64,000 nucleotides of DNA from AP-15 sp963736715 (lineage in GTDB: Bacteria; Pseudomonadota; Alphaproteobacteria; ATCC43930; CGMCC-115725). Location of the stretch: positions 248,001 to 312,000 of the forward strand of contig CAVTQA010000027.1 in NCBI GenBank assembly GCA_963736715.1, written 5' to 3'. Below the pieces are notes generated by a model, which saw nothing but the letters and a program-made list of their open reading frames with translations, had not been told where the DNA came from and did not search any database. The number at the start of each line of letters is the position of its first letter. Position 1 is the first letter of the stretch. A program made the position numbers and the translations under genes. Below, in pieces: positions 49,523 through 57,517 of the stretch.

Positions 49523-50501
49523 GTGTTCCGCTTTTTATCACCCCCGACAATTTTGGGCGCAACCGCAACTGCGAGGCAATTTTCGATCGCCTGATCGAGA
49601 TGCGCGGGCGCGAAGGGCTCGGCCTGCAGTTCATTATCCAGGTCGATACGCTCTGCCACCGCATCCCCAATTTTGTCGAGAAGGCGGCGCGCGCCGGCTG
49701 CAAGCGGGTCTTCATAGGGCTCGAAAACATCAACCCCGACAATTGCTACAGGCAAAGAAAAAGCAGAACCGCGTGCACGAATACCGCCAGATGTTTCTCG
49801 CCTGGCGCGCCCAGCGGGTCATCACTTACGCCGGCTATATCCTCGGCTTTCCCGGCGACACGCCGGAGCGGATCGCGCACGACATCCGCGCCGTGCAGCG
49901 AGAATTGCCGGTCGACCTGCTCGAATTTTTTATTCTGACGCCACTACCCGGCTCGGCCGACCACCAGCAGCTTCATAAGAATGGGGTGTGGATGGACCCC
50001 GACATGAACAAATACGACCTCGAGCACGTCACGACCGGCCACCCGGTGATGACCGCGGCCGAATGGCAGAAAGTCTATCGCGACGCTTGGGACCTCTACT
50101 ACTCGGCCGAGCATATCGAGACTATCTTCCGCCGCGCCAAGGCATCCGGCATCAAGCCGGTGCGTCTGTTGAACCATATCCTACAATTTTACTTCACCTT
50201 CATTCAGGAAAACGTGCACCCCCTGCAAGGCGGCTATTTCCGCCGCAAATTGCGGCGAGAGCGCCGGGCCGGCCTGCCGCGCGAAAACCCACTCGTCTTC
50301 TACCCGCGCCGGGTCCGGGAAGTCCTCGAAACTCACATAAAGCTCGCCGCCTTCTACCTCTACCTGCACCGCATCCGCCGCCGCGTCGAGCGCGACCCGA
50401 GCCCGTACATCGACCGGGCGCTGGCGCCGGTCGATACGCAACGTGTAATCCCCGGTGCTCCGCGCGGCGACAAGAACGCAATTGCCGGCGTGGCCGCATG
50501 A
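49523..50501 (+). pseudogene. Radical SAM protein, copy 2 (5'-truncated, one frameshift)
   Basis: The sequence starts abruptly within the radical SAM barrel, matching copy 1 from about 43447, and stays nearly identical for 0.9 kb. The cobalamin domain and the CxxxCxxC motif are absent, so this copy cannot be a functional radical SAM enzyme. Near 49745 one C is missing relative to copy 1 (GACAATTGC against GACAATCTGC), breaking the frame. The part from 49750 to the end is open and keeps the correct QLHKNGVWMDPD junction that is broken in copy 1. After RRRVERD the two C-termini diverge. Confidence 0.85.
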
Positions 50502-50553
50502 TCGCACCGAGGAAAGGGCCTCCATGGCGGGCGTCGGAATTGTCGGGCTTCGG

Positions 50554-51738
50554 TCATGACGCCTTTGGGATGAGCAGGATGTTCTCGGCACAAAGTCTGG
50601 CGATCGTCGCCGCGTCGATGCCGATTTCGGCGAGAATTGCGGCTCCGTGCTCGCCGATGCGCGGGGCGGGCGGCAACGCGGCGTCGACCGCGAGCGGAAT
50701 CCCCGGTGTTCGCGGGGTCGGAAATTGCCCCATCTCCGGCTGCTCGACATGGATGGCACCCCCCGTCGCGACGATGTGAGGGTCGGCGAGCCAGTCGTCG
50801 AAGCCGTTGACGCGGTCGGCCAAAATGTCGGCGGCGCGCAGCCGCGCGAGCCAGTGCTCGGTCGTCTCGGTCGCGATGATCCGGCCGACGATATCGCCGA
50901 GTACGGGAGCGTGCGCGGCGCGTGCGGCGAAATCGGCAAAGCGCGGGTCGTCGGACAGATCCGGCCGGCCCAGCGCGCCGGTCAGCCGGACATATTGCTC
51001 CTCGCGCACCAGCGCCACCATGATCCAGCCGTTACGGGTCCGGTAGGCGCCGGTGGGCACGTTCAGCTGCCGCGGCGCACCACCTTCCAGTACATGTTCG
51101 GCGAGCTTGTGACCAAGGATCGCCGCCGCGCATTGCGCCAGGCTGACCTCGATCCGCTGTCCCTCGCCGCGGCGCTCGCGCGCATAAAGCGCAACCCCCA
51201 GCGCCTGCGCCGCATAGAGGCCGGTCAGGGTGTCCACGATGATTGCCCCGACCCGATGCGGCGTCCCGTCATTGCCGAGATTGACCGACATCAGCCCGGA
51301 AAAGGCCTGCGCGACGGAATCGGTGCAGGGCAGGCCGACATAGGGGCCTTCCTGGCCAAAGCCGCTGACCGAGACATAGAGAAGCCGCGGGTTGCGCGGC
51401 CGCAGCTCGTCATATCCGAGCCCGAGCCGGGCGGCGACACCAGGGCGGAACCCCTCGATCATGACATCGGCACGGGCCGCGAGAGAGGACGCAATCTCGC
51501 GTCCCGCGCGGGCCTTCAGGTCGAGGGCCAGGCTGCGCTTGCCGCGGTTGTAATGGGCCGACATCGCGGTATGGTCGCCGTACCGCATTCCCAACCCGCG
51601 CGACCAGTCCCCGGCGAGCGGCTCGAGTTTGATGACCTCGGCCCCGTGCATCGCCAGCAGCATCGCGCAATAGGGGGCGGCGACACCTTGACCCAGATCC
51701 AGCACACGCAGACCTGCATAGGCGCCTTGGGTGCTCAT
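50554..51738 (-). CDS. CaiB/BaiF (family III) CoA-transferase
   Basis: An intact 394-residue CoA-transferase, different from copies A and B. It begins GLRVLDLGQGVAAPYCAMLLAMHGAEVIKLE and has GDWSRGLG, RGKRSLALDLK, DVMIEGFRPGVAARLGLGYDEL and the family's C-terminal ADILADRVNGFDDWLADPH. The family moves CoA between carboxylic acids such as oxalate/formate, carnitine or aromatic acids. The ATG at 51738 with GAGG 6 bases upstream is preferred to the open frame's start at 51810. It is convergent with radical SAM copy 2 and marks the right border of the disturbed zone. Confidence 0.9.
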   Translation of the reverse strand: MSTQGAYAGLRVLDLGQGVAAPYCAMLLAMHGAEVIKLEPLAGDWSRGLGMRYGDHTAMSAHYNRGKRSLALDLKARAGREIASSLAARADVMIEGFRPGVAARLGLGYDELRPRNPRLLYVSVSGFGQEGPYVGLPCTDSVAQAFSGLMSVNLGNDGTPHRVGAIIVDTLTGLYAAQALGVALYARERRGEGQRIEVSLAQCAAAILGHKLAEHVLEGGAPRQLNVPTGAYRTRNGWIMVALVREEQYVRLTGALGRPDLSDDPRFADFAARAAHAPVLGDIVGRIIATETTEHWLARLRAADILADRVNGFDDWLADPHIVATGGAIHVEQPEMGQFPTPRTPGIPLAVDAALPPAPRIGEHGAAILAEIGIDAATIARLCAENILLIPKAS

Positions 51739-51788
51739 CTCCGACCTCATTTCGCGCTCATCGATACCGGCTATACTATCATGCGCCG

Positions 51789-52043
51789 ATGAAACACGCT
51801 GGCGCGCCACGCTTCGAGGCTCTGAGCGATTTGCTGGAGAGCCTGAGAAGCCGGACCGCTCTCACCGAGCGGCGGCCGGGGATATTCTATGTCAGGGGAA
51901 AGGCATCTTTGCATTTCCATGAGGACCCCGCCGGACTTTTCGCCGATCTGCGGCTCGGCAGCGAATGGCAGCGCTTCCCGGTGAACAGCCCCGACGAACG
52001 CGCCGAGCTTCTCGCCGTCATCGATCGGACCCAATTCCGCTAA
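51789..52043 (+). CDS. Small conserved-looking hypothetical protein
   Basis: The 84-residue product (ALTERRPGIFYVRGKASLHFHEDPAGLFADLRLG) has the compact, well-balanced composition of a real cytoplasmic protein and resembles small proteins or luciferase-like domains of unknown function with the GIFYVRGKxxLHFHxDP pattern. There are no cysteines and no membrane segment. It is divergent from the CoA-transferase with about 50 bases between starts. Function unknown. Confidence 0.65.
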   Translation: MKHAGAPRFEALSDLLESLRSRTALTERRPGIFYVRGKASLHFHEDPAGLFADLRLGSEWQRFPVNSPDERAELLAVIDRTQFR

Positions 52044-52138
52044 GTGCTCAAGACCCGTCGGGTCGTCCTCGAAGACCGGCATGAGGCGCCGATCGCCGGC
52101 GATCGCGTCCGGCGCGGTTATCTCGGTATGTGAGGCCG

Positions 52139-53017
52139 CTATGGCTCCTCCGGCAGCGGTATGAACTCCGTTTCGCCCGGCACCATCGCGAAGCGGCCTT
52201 CCCTCCAATCGGCTTTCGCCTGTTCGATACGCTGGGCGGAACTCGAGACGAAATTCCACCAAACGTGACGCGGCCCGTCGAGCGGCTCGCCGCCGAGCAG
52301 GAGAAGCCGAGCCCGCTCAATTGCGTTCACCGTAATCACGCCGCTTTGCTGAAGCACCAGCATTCGACCGGCATCGAAGGCATCGCCGGCGATCTCGATG
52401 CGGCCTTCGGCGATGTAGATGGCCCGCTCCTTATATCCGCTCGGAACCTCCAGCCAGGCGCCTGCTGTGAGCGCCGCGTCGGCGTACAGCGTGTCCGAGA
52501 AAACGGCGAGCGGCGAGCGCACGCCATAGAGCTCTCCAGCGATCACTCGGACGCGTTTGCCTTCGCCATCGAGCACCGGCAGCTCGTTCTCGCTATGATG
52601 CACGAAAGAGGCCTCGATCTCTTCTCGGTTGCTCGGCAGACCGATCCAGGTCTGGATGCCGAAGAGCCGCGTGCCGCCGGCTCGCAACTCTGGCGGGGTG
52701 CGCTCGGAATGCACGATGCCGCGCCCCGCGGTCATCCAGTTGACCTCGCCCGGGCGGATCGGCTGGACCGTTCCCAGACTGTCGCGATGGAGGATCTCAC
52801 CATCGAACAGGTAGGTGACGGTGGCGAGGCCGATATGCGGATGCGGGCGAACGTCAAGACCTGTTCCAGCCCGCAATACGGCCGGACCCATCTGATCGAA
52901 GAACACGAAGGGCCCCACAGTTCGGCATTGGGGCGAAGGAAGAACGCGACGAACCTCGAACCCGTCACCAAGATCGCGGGTTCGCGGCACGATGACTGTC
53001 TCAAAAGTTGAGCTCAT
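52139..53017 (-). CDS. Pirin family protein
   Basis: A 292-residue bicupin. The N-terminal cupin has the iron-binding pattern VRPHPHIGLATVTYLFDGEILHRDSLG followed by MTAGRGIVHSERTP, which supplies the metal-binding His and Glu residues. The C-terminal cupin is typical of pirins (SPLAVFSDTLYADAAL, GYKERAIYIAEGRIEI). Bacterial pirins include quercetin dioxygenases and regulators of central metabolism. It is divergent from the extradiol-type VOC gene. Confidence 0.92.
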   Translation of the reverse strand: MSSTFETVIVPRTRDLGDGFEVRRVLPSPQCRTVGPFVFFDQMGPAVLRAGTGLDVRPHPHIGLATVTYLFDGEILHRDSLGTVQPIRPGEVNWMTAGRGIVHSERTPPELRAGGTRLFGIQTWIGLPSNREEIEASFVHHSENELPVLDGEGKRVRVIAGELYGVRSPLAVFSDTLYADAALTAGAWLEVPSGYKERAIYIAEGRIEIAGDAFDAGRMLVLQQSGVITVNAIERARLLLLGGEPLDGPRHVWWNFVSSSAQRIEQAKADWREGRFAMVPGETEFIPLPEEP

Positions 53018-53091
53018 GGTTCACTCCGTTGTTCCGGTCCGACCTCGAAATATTCTAAGATGGCCTGATGGGTTCGTTTTGGGAGGTAGTC

Positions 53092-54036
53092 ATGCCTGCA
53101 ATCAAAGCCTTCGACCTCGCTTATGGGCGGCTGCGCTCGCCCGATCTCGACAAACAAGAGGAGTTCCTGACCGATTTCGGCATGGTCCGCGCCGACCGGA
53201 CGAGGAACGCTCTTTACATGCGCGGCACCGATGCGCCGCATCACATTCATGTCACCGAATTGGGCGAGCTGCGCTATCTCGGGATCGCCGTCCACGCGGC
53301 CAGCATGGAGGATCTGGATAAGATCTCTCGAGTTGAGGGCGCCTCGCCGATCGAGGACATCGACGAGCCGGGCGGCGGCAAGCGGGTGCGCCTAACCGAC
53401 CCCGACGGCTACCAGGTCGAGGTCGTCTATGGCATGGAAATGCTGGATCCGATCCGCGTTAAGCGTCCGGCGGTGAATTCCGGCGACGACAAATACCGCC
53501 GCAAGGGCGAATTGTTCCGTGTCGAGCGCGGCCCCTCACACATCAAGCGGTTCGGCCATTTCGTCGTCATGACCAAGAATTTCGACAAGACGCTCGGCTG
53601 GTACCGCGAAATGCTCGGCTTCCGCTGCTCCGACGAGTTTTATGCCGGGGAGAAGACCAATATCGTCGGCTCGTTCAACCGCCTCGACCGCGGTGACGAC
53701 TATGTCGACCACCACGCCTTCTTCTGCATCCGCGGCGACAAGAGCGGGCTCAACCACCTATCCTTCGAGGCCGCCGATATTGACGATGTGATGGTCGGGA
53801 ACGAGCATCTGCAGAAGAAGGGCTACCAGCATATGTGGGGCATTGGCCGCCATCTGATCGGCAGCCAGCTATTCGATTACTGGGCCGATCCGTGGGGCCG
53901 CGTGCACGAGCACTGGGCCGACACCGACGTGCTGAACGCCCACACCCCGCCGAACCTTCTGGAACGCGGCGAAGGCACCGGCGGACCCTGGGGCCAGCCG
54001 ATACCGCAGATCTTCATGGGCCACGCCTCGCCCTGA
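53092..54036 (+). CDS. Extradiol (catechol 2,3-dioxygenase-like) VOC protein
   Basis: A 314-residue two-domain VOC protein. The C-terminal domain carries the probable Fe(II) triad of type I extradiol dioxygenases: His in RFGHFVVM, His in GLNHLSFEA and Glu in RVHEHWADTD. The N-terminal domain lacks these ligands, as usual. The substrate is probably an aromatic diol. The frame is open from 53068, but the ATG at 53092 has GGGAGG 6 bases upstream. It is convergent with dxs across the composite repeat. Confidence 0.87.
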   Translation: MPAIKAFDLAYGRLRSPDLDKQEEFLTDFGMVRADRTRNALYMRGTDAPHHIHVTELGELRYLGIAVHAASMEDLDKISRVEGASPIEDIDEPGGGKRVRLTDPDGYQVEVVYGMEMLDPIRVKRPAVNSGDDKYRRKGELFRVERGPSHIKRFGHFVVMTKNFDKTLGWYREMLGFRCSDEFYAGEKTNIVGSFNRLDRGDDYVDHHAFFCIRGDKSGLNHLSFEAADIDDVMVGNEHLQKKGYQHMWGIGRHLIGSQLFDYWADPWGRVHEHWADTDVLNAHTPPNLLERGEGTGGPWGQPIPQIFMGHASP

Positions 54037-54064
54037 TTGATTGCTGCGCAGAGACGATACGTAG

Positions 54065-54195
54065 CCCCTCTCCCGCACTGCGGGAGAGGGTACCGAGCGC
54101 AGCGAGGCGGCGTGAGGGTCTCCGCCCCCTAGGCCCTCACCCTCCCAGCCCCCGTGGGCTGGGCCCCTCCCTCTCCCGCGATGCGGGAGAGGGGC
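54065..54195. repeat. Composite REP-like pair between convergent genes
   Basis: The first unit (54065-54118: CCCCTCTCCCGC/GCGGGAGAGGG palindrome, then GAGCGCAGCGAGGCGGCGTGAGGG) faces an inverted second unit (54134-54195: CCCTCACCCTCCCAGCCC, then the same palindrome type). It shares its parts with the 41.6 kb block but in the opposite outward/inward order. It lies between the 3' ends of the VOC gene and dxs. Confidence 0.8.
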
Positions 54196-54235
54196 TAAAC
54201 GCGGGTATTATCAATCGGGTATCCACGGATGGCGC

Positions 54236-56191
54236 TTAAGCGCGCGCCGGCTGCTCGGTGAGTTCGCGGCCCAGCGCCGACAACGCCATCGCCACAATGT
54301 GGCGGGCATTGAGCCCGGCGTGGTCGTACTGCGCCTGCGGCGAGTCGTGGTCGAGGAAGACATCGGGCAGCACCATTGTGCGGATCTTCAGCCCGTGGTC
54401 CAGCATCCCGGTCATCGCGAGGTGGTGCAGCACGTGGCTGCCGAACCCGCCGATCGCCCCCTCCTCGACCGTGATCACGACCTCGTGTTCGCGAGCCAGG
54501 CGATTGATCAGATCGGTGTCGAGGGGTTTGGCAAAACGCGCATCGGCGACCGTCGTCGACAGCCCATATGTGCCGAGTTCCTGTGCCGCCTTCATGCATT
54601 CCGTTAGGCGCCCACCCAGGCTCAACAACGCTATTTTAGTGCCCTGGCGCATGATGCGGCCGCGACCGATCTCGAGCGGCACACCCCGTTCCGGCAGCGG
54701 TACCCCGATGCCGTCGCCGCGCGGGTAGCGCACCGCCGAGGGTGCGTCGTCGATCGCCGCACAGGTCGCCACCATGTGGAAGAGATCCGCCTCGTCGCCT
54801 GCTGCCATGATGATGAAACCGGGTAGGCAGCCGAGATAGGTTACGTCGAACGAGCCCGCATGGGTCTGGCCGTCATTGCCGACCAGACCGGCGCGGTCGA
54901 TGGCGAACCGCACCGGCAGTTTCTGGATCGCGACGTCGTGCACGACTTGGTCGTAGGCGCGCTGCAGGAAGGTGGAATAAATCGTAGCGAACGGCTTCAT
55001 GCCCTCGGCGGCAAGGCCGGCGGCGAACGTCACCGCGTGCTGCTCGGCGATGCCGACATCGAAGCACCGCTTCGGGAATTTGTCGCCGAACAGGTTGAGC
55101 CCGGTACCCGACGGCATCGCCGCTGTGATCGCGACGATACGGTCGTCGGCCTCGGCCTCCCTGATCAGCGACTTGGCGAAAACGCTGGTGTAGGAGGGCG
55201 CGGTGGATTTGGACTTAACCTGAGTGCCGGTCACGACGTCGAACTTGGCGACGCTGTGCCACTTGTCCTCGGCCTGCTCGGCCGACAGATAGCCGTGGCC
55301 CTTCTCGGTCACGGCGTGGATCAGGACTGGTCCCGGTTCCTTGCTGTCGCGGACGTTCTTCAGCACCGGCAATAGATGATCGATATTGTGACCATCGATC
55401 GGGCCGACATAGTAAAAACCGAGCTCCTCGAACAATGTCCCGCCGGTGACAAAGCCGCGGGCGTATTCTTCGGCTCGGCGCGCCGCATCTTCGAGCGGCT
55501 TCGGGAAGTGGCGCACGACCTCCTTGGCGATGTGGCGCAACGACATGAAGGATTTCGAAGACAGGAGGCGCGATAGATAGGCGCTCATCGCGCCTACCGC
55601 CGGCGCGATTGACATGTCATTGTCGTTGAGAATGACGATCAGCCGCGAATCCATCGCCCCAGCGTTGTTCATCGCCTCGTAGGCCATCCCGCCGCTCATC
55701 GCGCTGTCGCCGATCACAGCGATGACGTTGCGCTGCTCGCCGCGGAAGTCGCGGGCGACGGCCATGCCGAGCGCGGAGGAAATCGAGGTCGAAGCGTGCG
55801 CGGCGCCGAACGGGTCGTATTCACTCTCCGAGCGTTTCGTGAAACCCGAAAGCCCGCCGCCCTGCCGGATCGTGCGGATACGATCGCGCCGGCCCGTAAG
55901 GATTTTGTGCGGATATGCCTGATGACCGACGTCCCAAATGAGCCGGTCATGCGGCGTGTCGAAGACGTATTGCAGCGCCACGGTCAGCTCGACGACGCCG
56001 AGGCTGGCGCCGAAATGACCGCCGGTGATCGAAACCGCATCGATCAGCTCGGCGCGCAACTCATCGGCGAGCTGCCGCAGATCTTCTTCCCGCAGCTTGC
56101 GCAGATCGGCCGGAACATTGATCTGGTCGAGCAACGGCGTCCGATTGGAAATCGGGCGGGTTGGTTTTGAATCCAATTCTGCGCTCCTCAC
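54236..56191 (-). CDS. dxs: 1-deoxy-D-xylulose-5-phosphate synthase
   Basis: DXS condenses pyruvate with glyceraldehyde 3-phosphate, the first step of the MEP isoprenoid pathway, using thiamine diphosphate. The 651-residue protein has ITGGHFGASLGVVELTVALQYVF, IWDVGHQAYPHKILTGR, the TPP motif region IGDSAMSGGMAYEAMNNAG, NDNDMSIAPAVGAMSAYL, FDVGIAEQHAVTFAAG and DRAGLVGNDGQTH. The TPP motif has GDS where GDG is usual. The GTG start overlaps the ispA stop by four bases (GTGA). It is the last gene of the xseB-ispA-dxs operon. Confidence 0.97.
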   Translation of the reverse strand: MRSAELDSKPTRPISNRTPLLDQINVPADLRKLREEDLRQLADELRAELIDAVSITGGHFGASLGVVELTVALQYVFDTPHDRLIWDVGHQAYPHKILTGRRDRIRTIRQGGGLSGFTKRSESEYDPFGAAHASTSISSALGMAVARDFRGEQRNVIAVIGDSAMSGGMAYEAMNNAGAMDSRLIVILNDNDMSIAPAVGAMSAYLSRLLSSKSFMSLRHIAKEVVRHFPKPLEDAARRAEEYARGFVTGGTLFEELGFYYVGPIDGHNIDHLLPVLKNVRDSKEPGPVLIHAVTEKGHGYLSAEQAEDKWHSVAKFDVVTGTQVKSKSTAPSYTSVFAKSLIREAEADDRIVAITAAMPSGTGLNLFGDKFPKRCFDVGIAEQHAVTFAAGLAAEGMKPFATIYSTFLQRAYDQVVHDVAIQKLPVRFAIDRAGLVGNDGQTHAGSFDVTYLGCLPGFIIMAAGDEADLFHMVATCAAIDDAPSAVRYPRGDGIGVPLPERGVPLEIGRGRIMRQGTKIALLSLGGRLTECMKAAQELGTYGLSTTVADARFAKPLDTDLINRLAREHEVVITVEEGAIGGFGSHVLHHLAMTGMLDHGLKIRTMVLPDVFLDHDSPQAQYDHAGLNARHIVAMALSALGRELTEQPARA

Positions 56192-57101
56192 GTACGGCGG
56201 GTGATCACGAATCGCGCCGCCTCTCGTAAAAGTTCCGCTCTTTGTTCGAACAAATCAAGGTGCGCTACCGCTTGGTTAATCAGCAGCTCAGCCTGAGATC
56301 GGGCGCGCTCCGCCCCGAGTATCGAGACGAAAGTGGCCTTTCCGGCCGCGGCGTCCGCGCCGACGGGCTTCCCAGTCTCGGCCGCGGAGCCTTCGACATC
56401 AAGAAGATCGTCGGCGATTTGGAAGGCGAGCCCCAGATCGTGGGCATAGCCGCGCAGCGCAATTCGGGCCTCACCGGGCGCCTTAGCGAGAATCGCTCCG
56501 GACTCGCACGAGAAGGCGATCAACGCGCCGGTCTTCATTCGTTGCAGTCGGGTGATCGCGCCGATGTCCAAGCTCTGGTGCTCGGCGATCAGATCGATCA
56601 TCTGACCGCCGACCATACCGGCCGCACCGGCGGCGGCAGCGAGTTCTGACACGAGTTCGCACCGCACTGCAGGATCGCCGTGAGTGTCCGGGATGGGCCA
56701 GCACTCCGAAGGCCGCGGTCAACAGACCGTCTCCGGCGAGAACCGCCGTCGCCTCGTCGAATTGCTTGTGGCAGGTCGCACGCCCACGGCGCAGATCGCT
56801 ATTGTCCATCGCCGGCAGATCGTCATGAACAAGGGAATAAGTGTGGACCATCTCGATCGCTGCAGCTACCTGCAAGGCGCAGCGGCGGGCGACCCCAAAA
56901 AGCCCCGCGCTCGCCAGGACCAGAAAAGGGCCGCAACCGTTTCCCCGGCGCCAGGGCCGAATAGCGCATCGCGTCATAAACCCTCGCCTCGAGACCGGGG
57001 GGCACGACCAGCAGCCGCTCCAACGCGGCGCCTGTGAGCTTGGCGGCCTCATCCAGAGCGCTCGAAAAAGAAATCCGTTCGGACCACGTCGTTTCAGTCA
57101 A
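56188..57101 (-). CDS. ispA: Polyprenyl (farnesyl) diphosphate synthase, with two apparent frameshifts
   Basis: IspA makes geranyl/farnesyl diphosphate from DMAPP and IPP. The protein is spread over three frames: LEARVYDAMRYSALAPGKRLRPF, then VLASAGLFGVARRCALQVAAAIEMVHTYSLVHDDLPAMDNSDLRRG (first Asp-rich motif), then RCELVSELAAAAGAAGMVGGQMIDL and GLAFQIADDLLDVEG (second Asp-rich motif). The breaks are one extra base in AAAA at 56924-56927 and one in GGG at 56690-56692 (plus strand). With both removed, the protein is a normal ~303 residues. The likely start is TTG at 57101, overlapping the xseB stop. Both breaks are homopolymer insertions in a gene expected to be essential, so sequence errors are likely. 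Confidence 0.88.
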
Positions 57102-57405
57102 GTTTGGCGGGCTCCGCGCCGATGGCGCCCTCGGGACCAATAACGATTCGATCTACCCTTTGCTGCGCTTCGGCCAACTTTCTTTCGCAATGGCGCTTCA
57201 GTTGAGCTCCGCGCTCATAGGACATTATTGCTTCGTCCAGCTTGACCTGGCCGCCTTCGAGCCGGCGCACAATCTGCTCGAGTTCGGCAACCGCATCCTC
57301 GAAATTCATCGCGGCGATATCGGGGGGAACGCCATCGGGGGGAACGCCATCGGGGGGAACGCCATCGGGGGGAACGCCATCGGGGGGAACGCCTGAGTCG
57401 ACCAT
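57094..57405 (-). CDS. xseB: Exodeoxyribonuclease VII small subunit with VPPDG-repeat extension
   Basis: The core (NFEDAVAELEQIVRRLEGGQVKLDEAIMSYERGAQLKRHCERKLAEAQQRVD) is the standard coiled-coil XseB, which joins XseA to degrade single-stranded DNA. The N-terminus is unusual: five GVPPD units precede IAAMNFED. They are encoded by a perfect 15-bp tandem repeat. Relatives commonly have one PPDIAA-like segment before the core, so the repeat looks like a local expansion of an existing piece. xseB heads the xseB-ispA-dxs operon and overlaps ispA by about eight bases. Confidence 0.92.
   Translation of the reverse strand: MVDSGVPPDGVPPDGVPPDGVPPDGVPPDIAAMNFEDAVAELEQIVRRLEGGQVKLDEAIMSYERGAQLKRHCERKLAEAQQRVDRIVIGPEGAIGAEPAKLD
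57321..57393. repeat. 15-bp in-frame tandem repeat in xseB
   Basis: The unit CGGGGGGAACGCCAT is present in four perfect copies plus 13 bases of a fifth. Each copy contains a run of six G and encodes the pentapeptide GVPPD on the minus strand. Perfect identity suggests recent slippage expansion, and copy number may vary between strains. Confidence 0.95.
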
Positions 57406-57517
57406 CTGCTTTCTTCTTTAACAAAAAACGCGAGGATGGTTCTGCGATTTAGCGGATGACGAGAGCGCGAAATAAGGCGGTTGTTGCCGAATTACAACAA
57501 CGGGAAGGGGCGATCCA

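Noticed and set aside
57321..57393. CRISPR-like short repeats
   Set aside because: Units are contiguous 15-mers with no spacers and lie in the xseB reading frame, so this is a coding tandem repeat.
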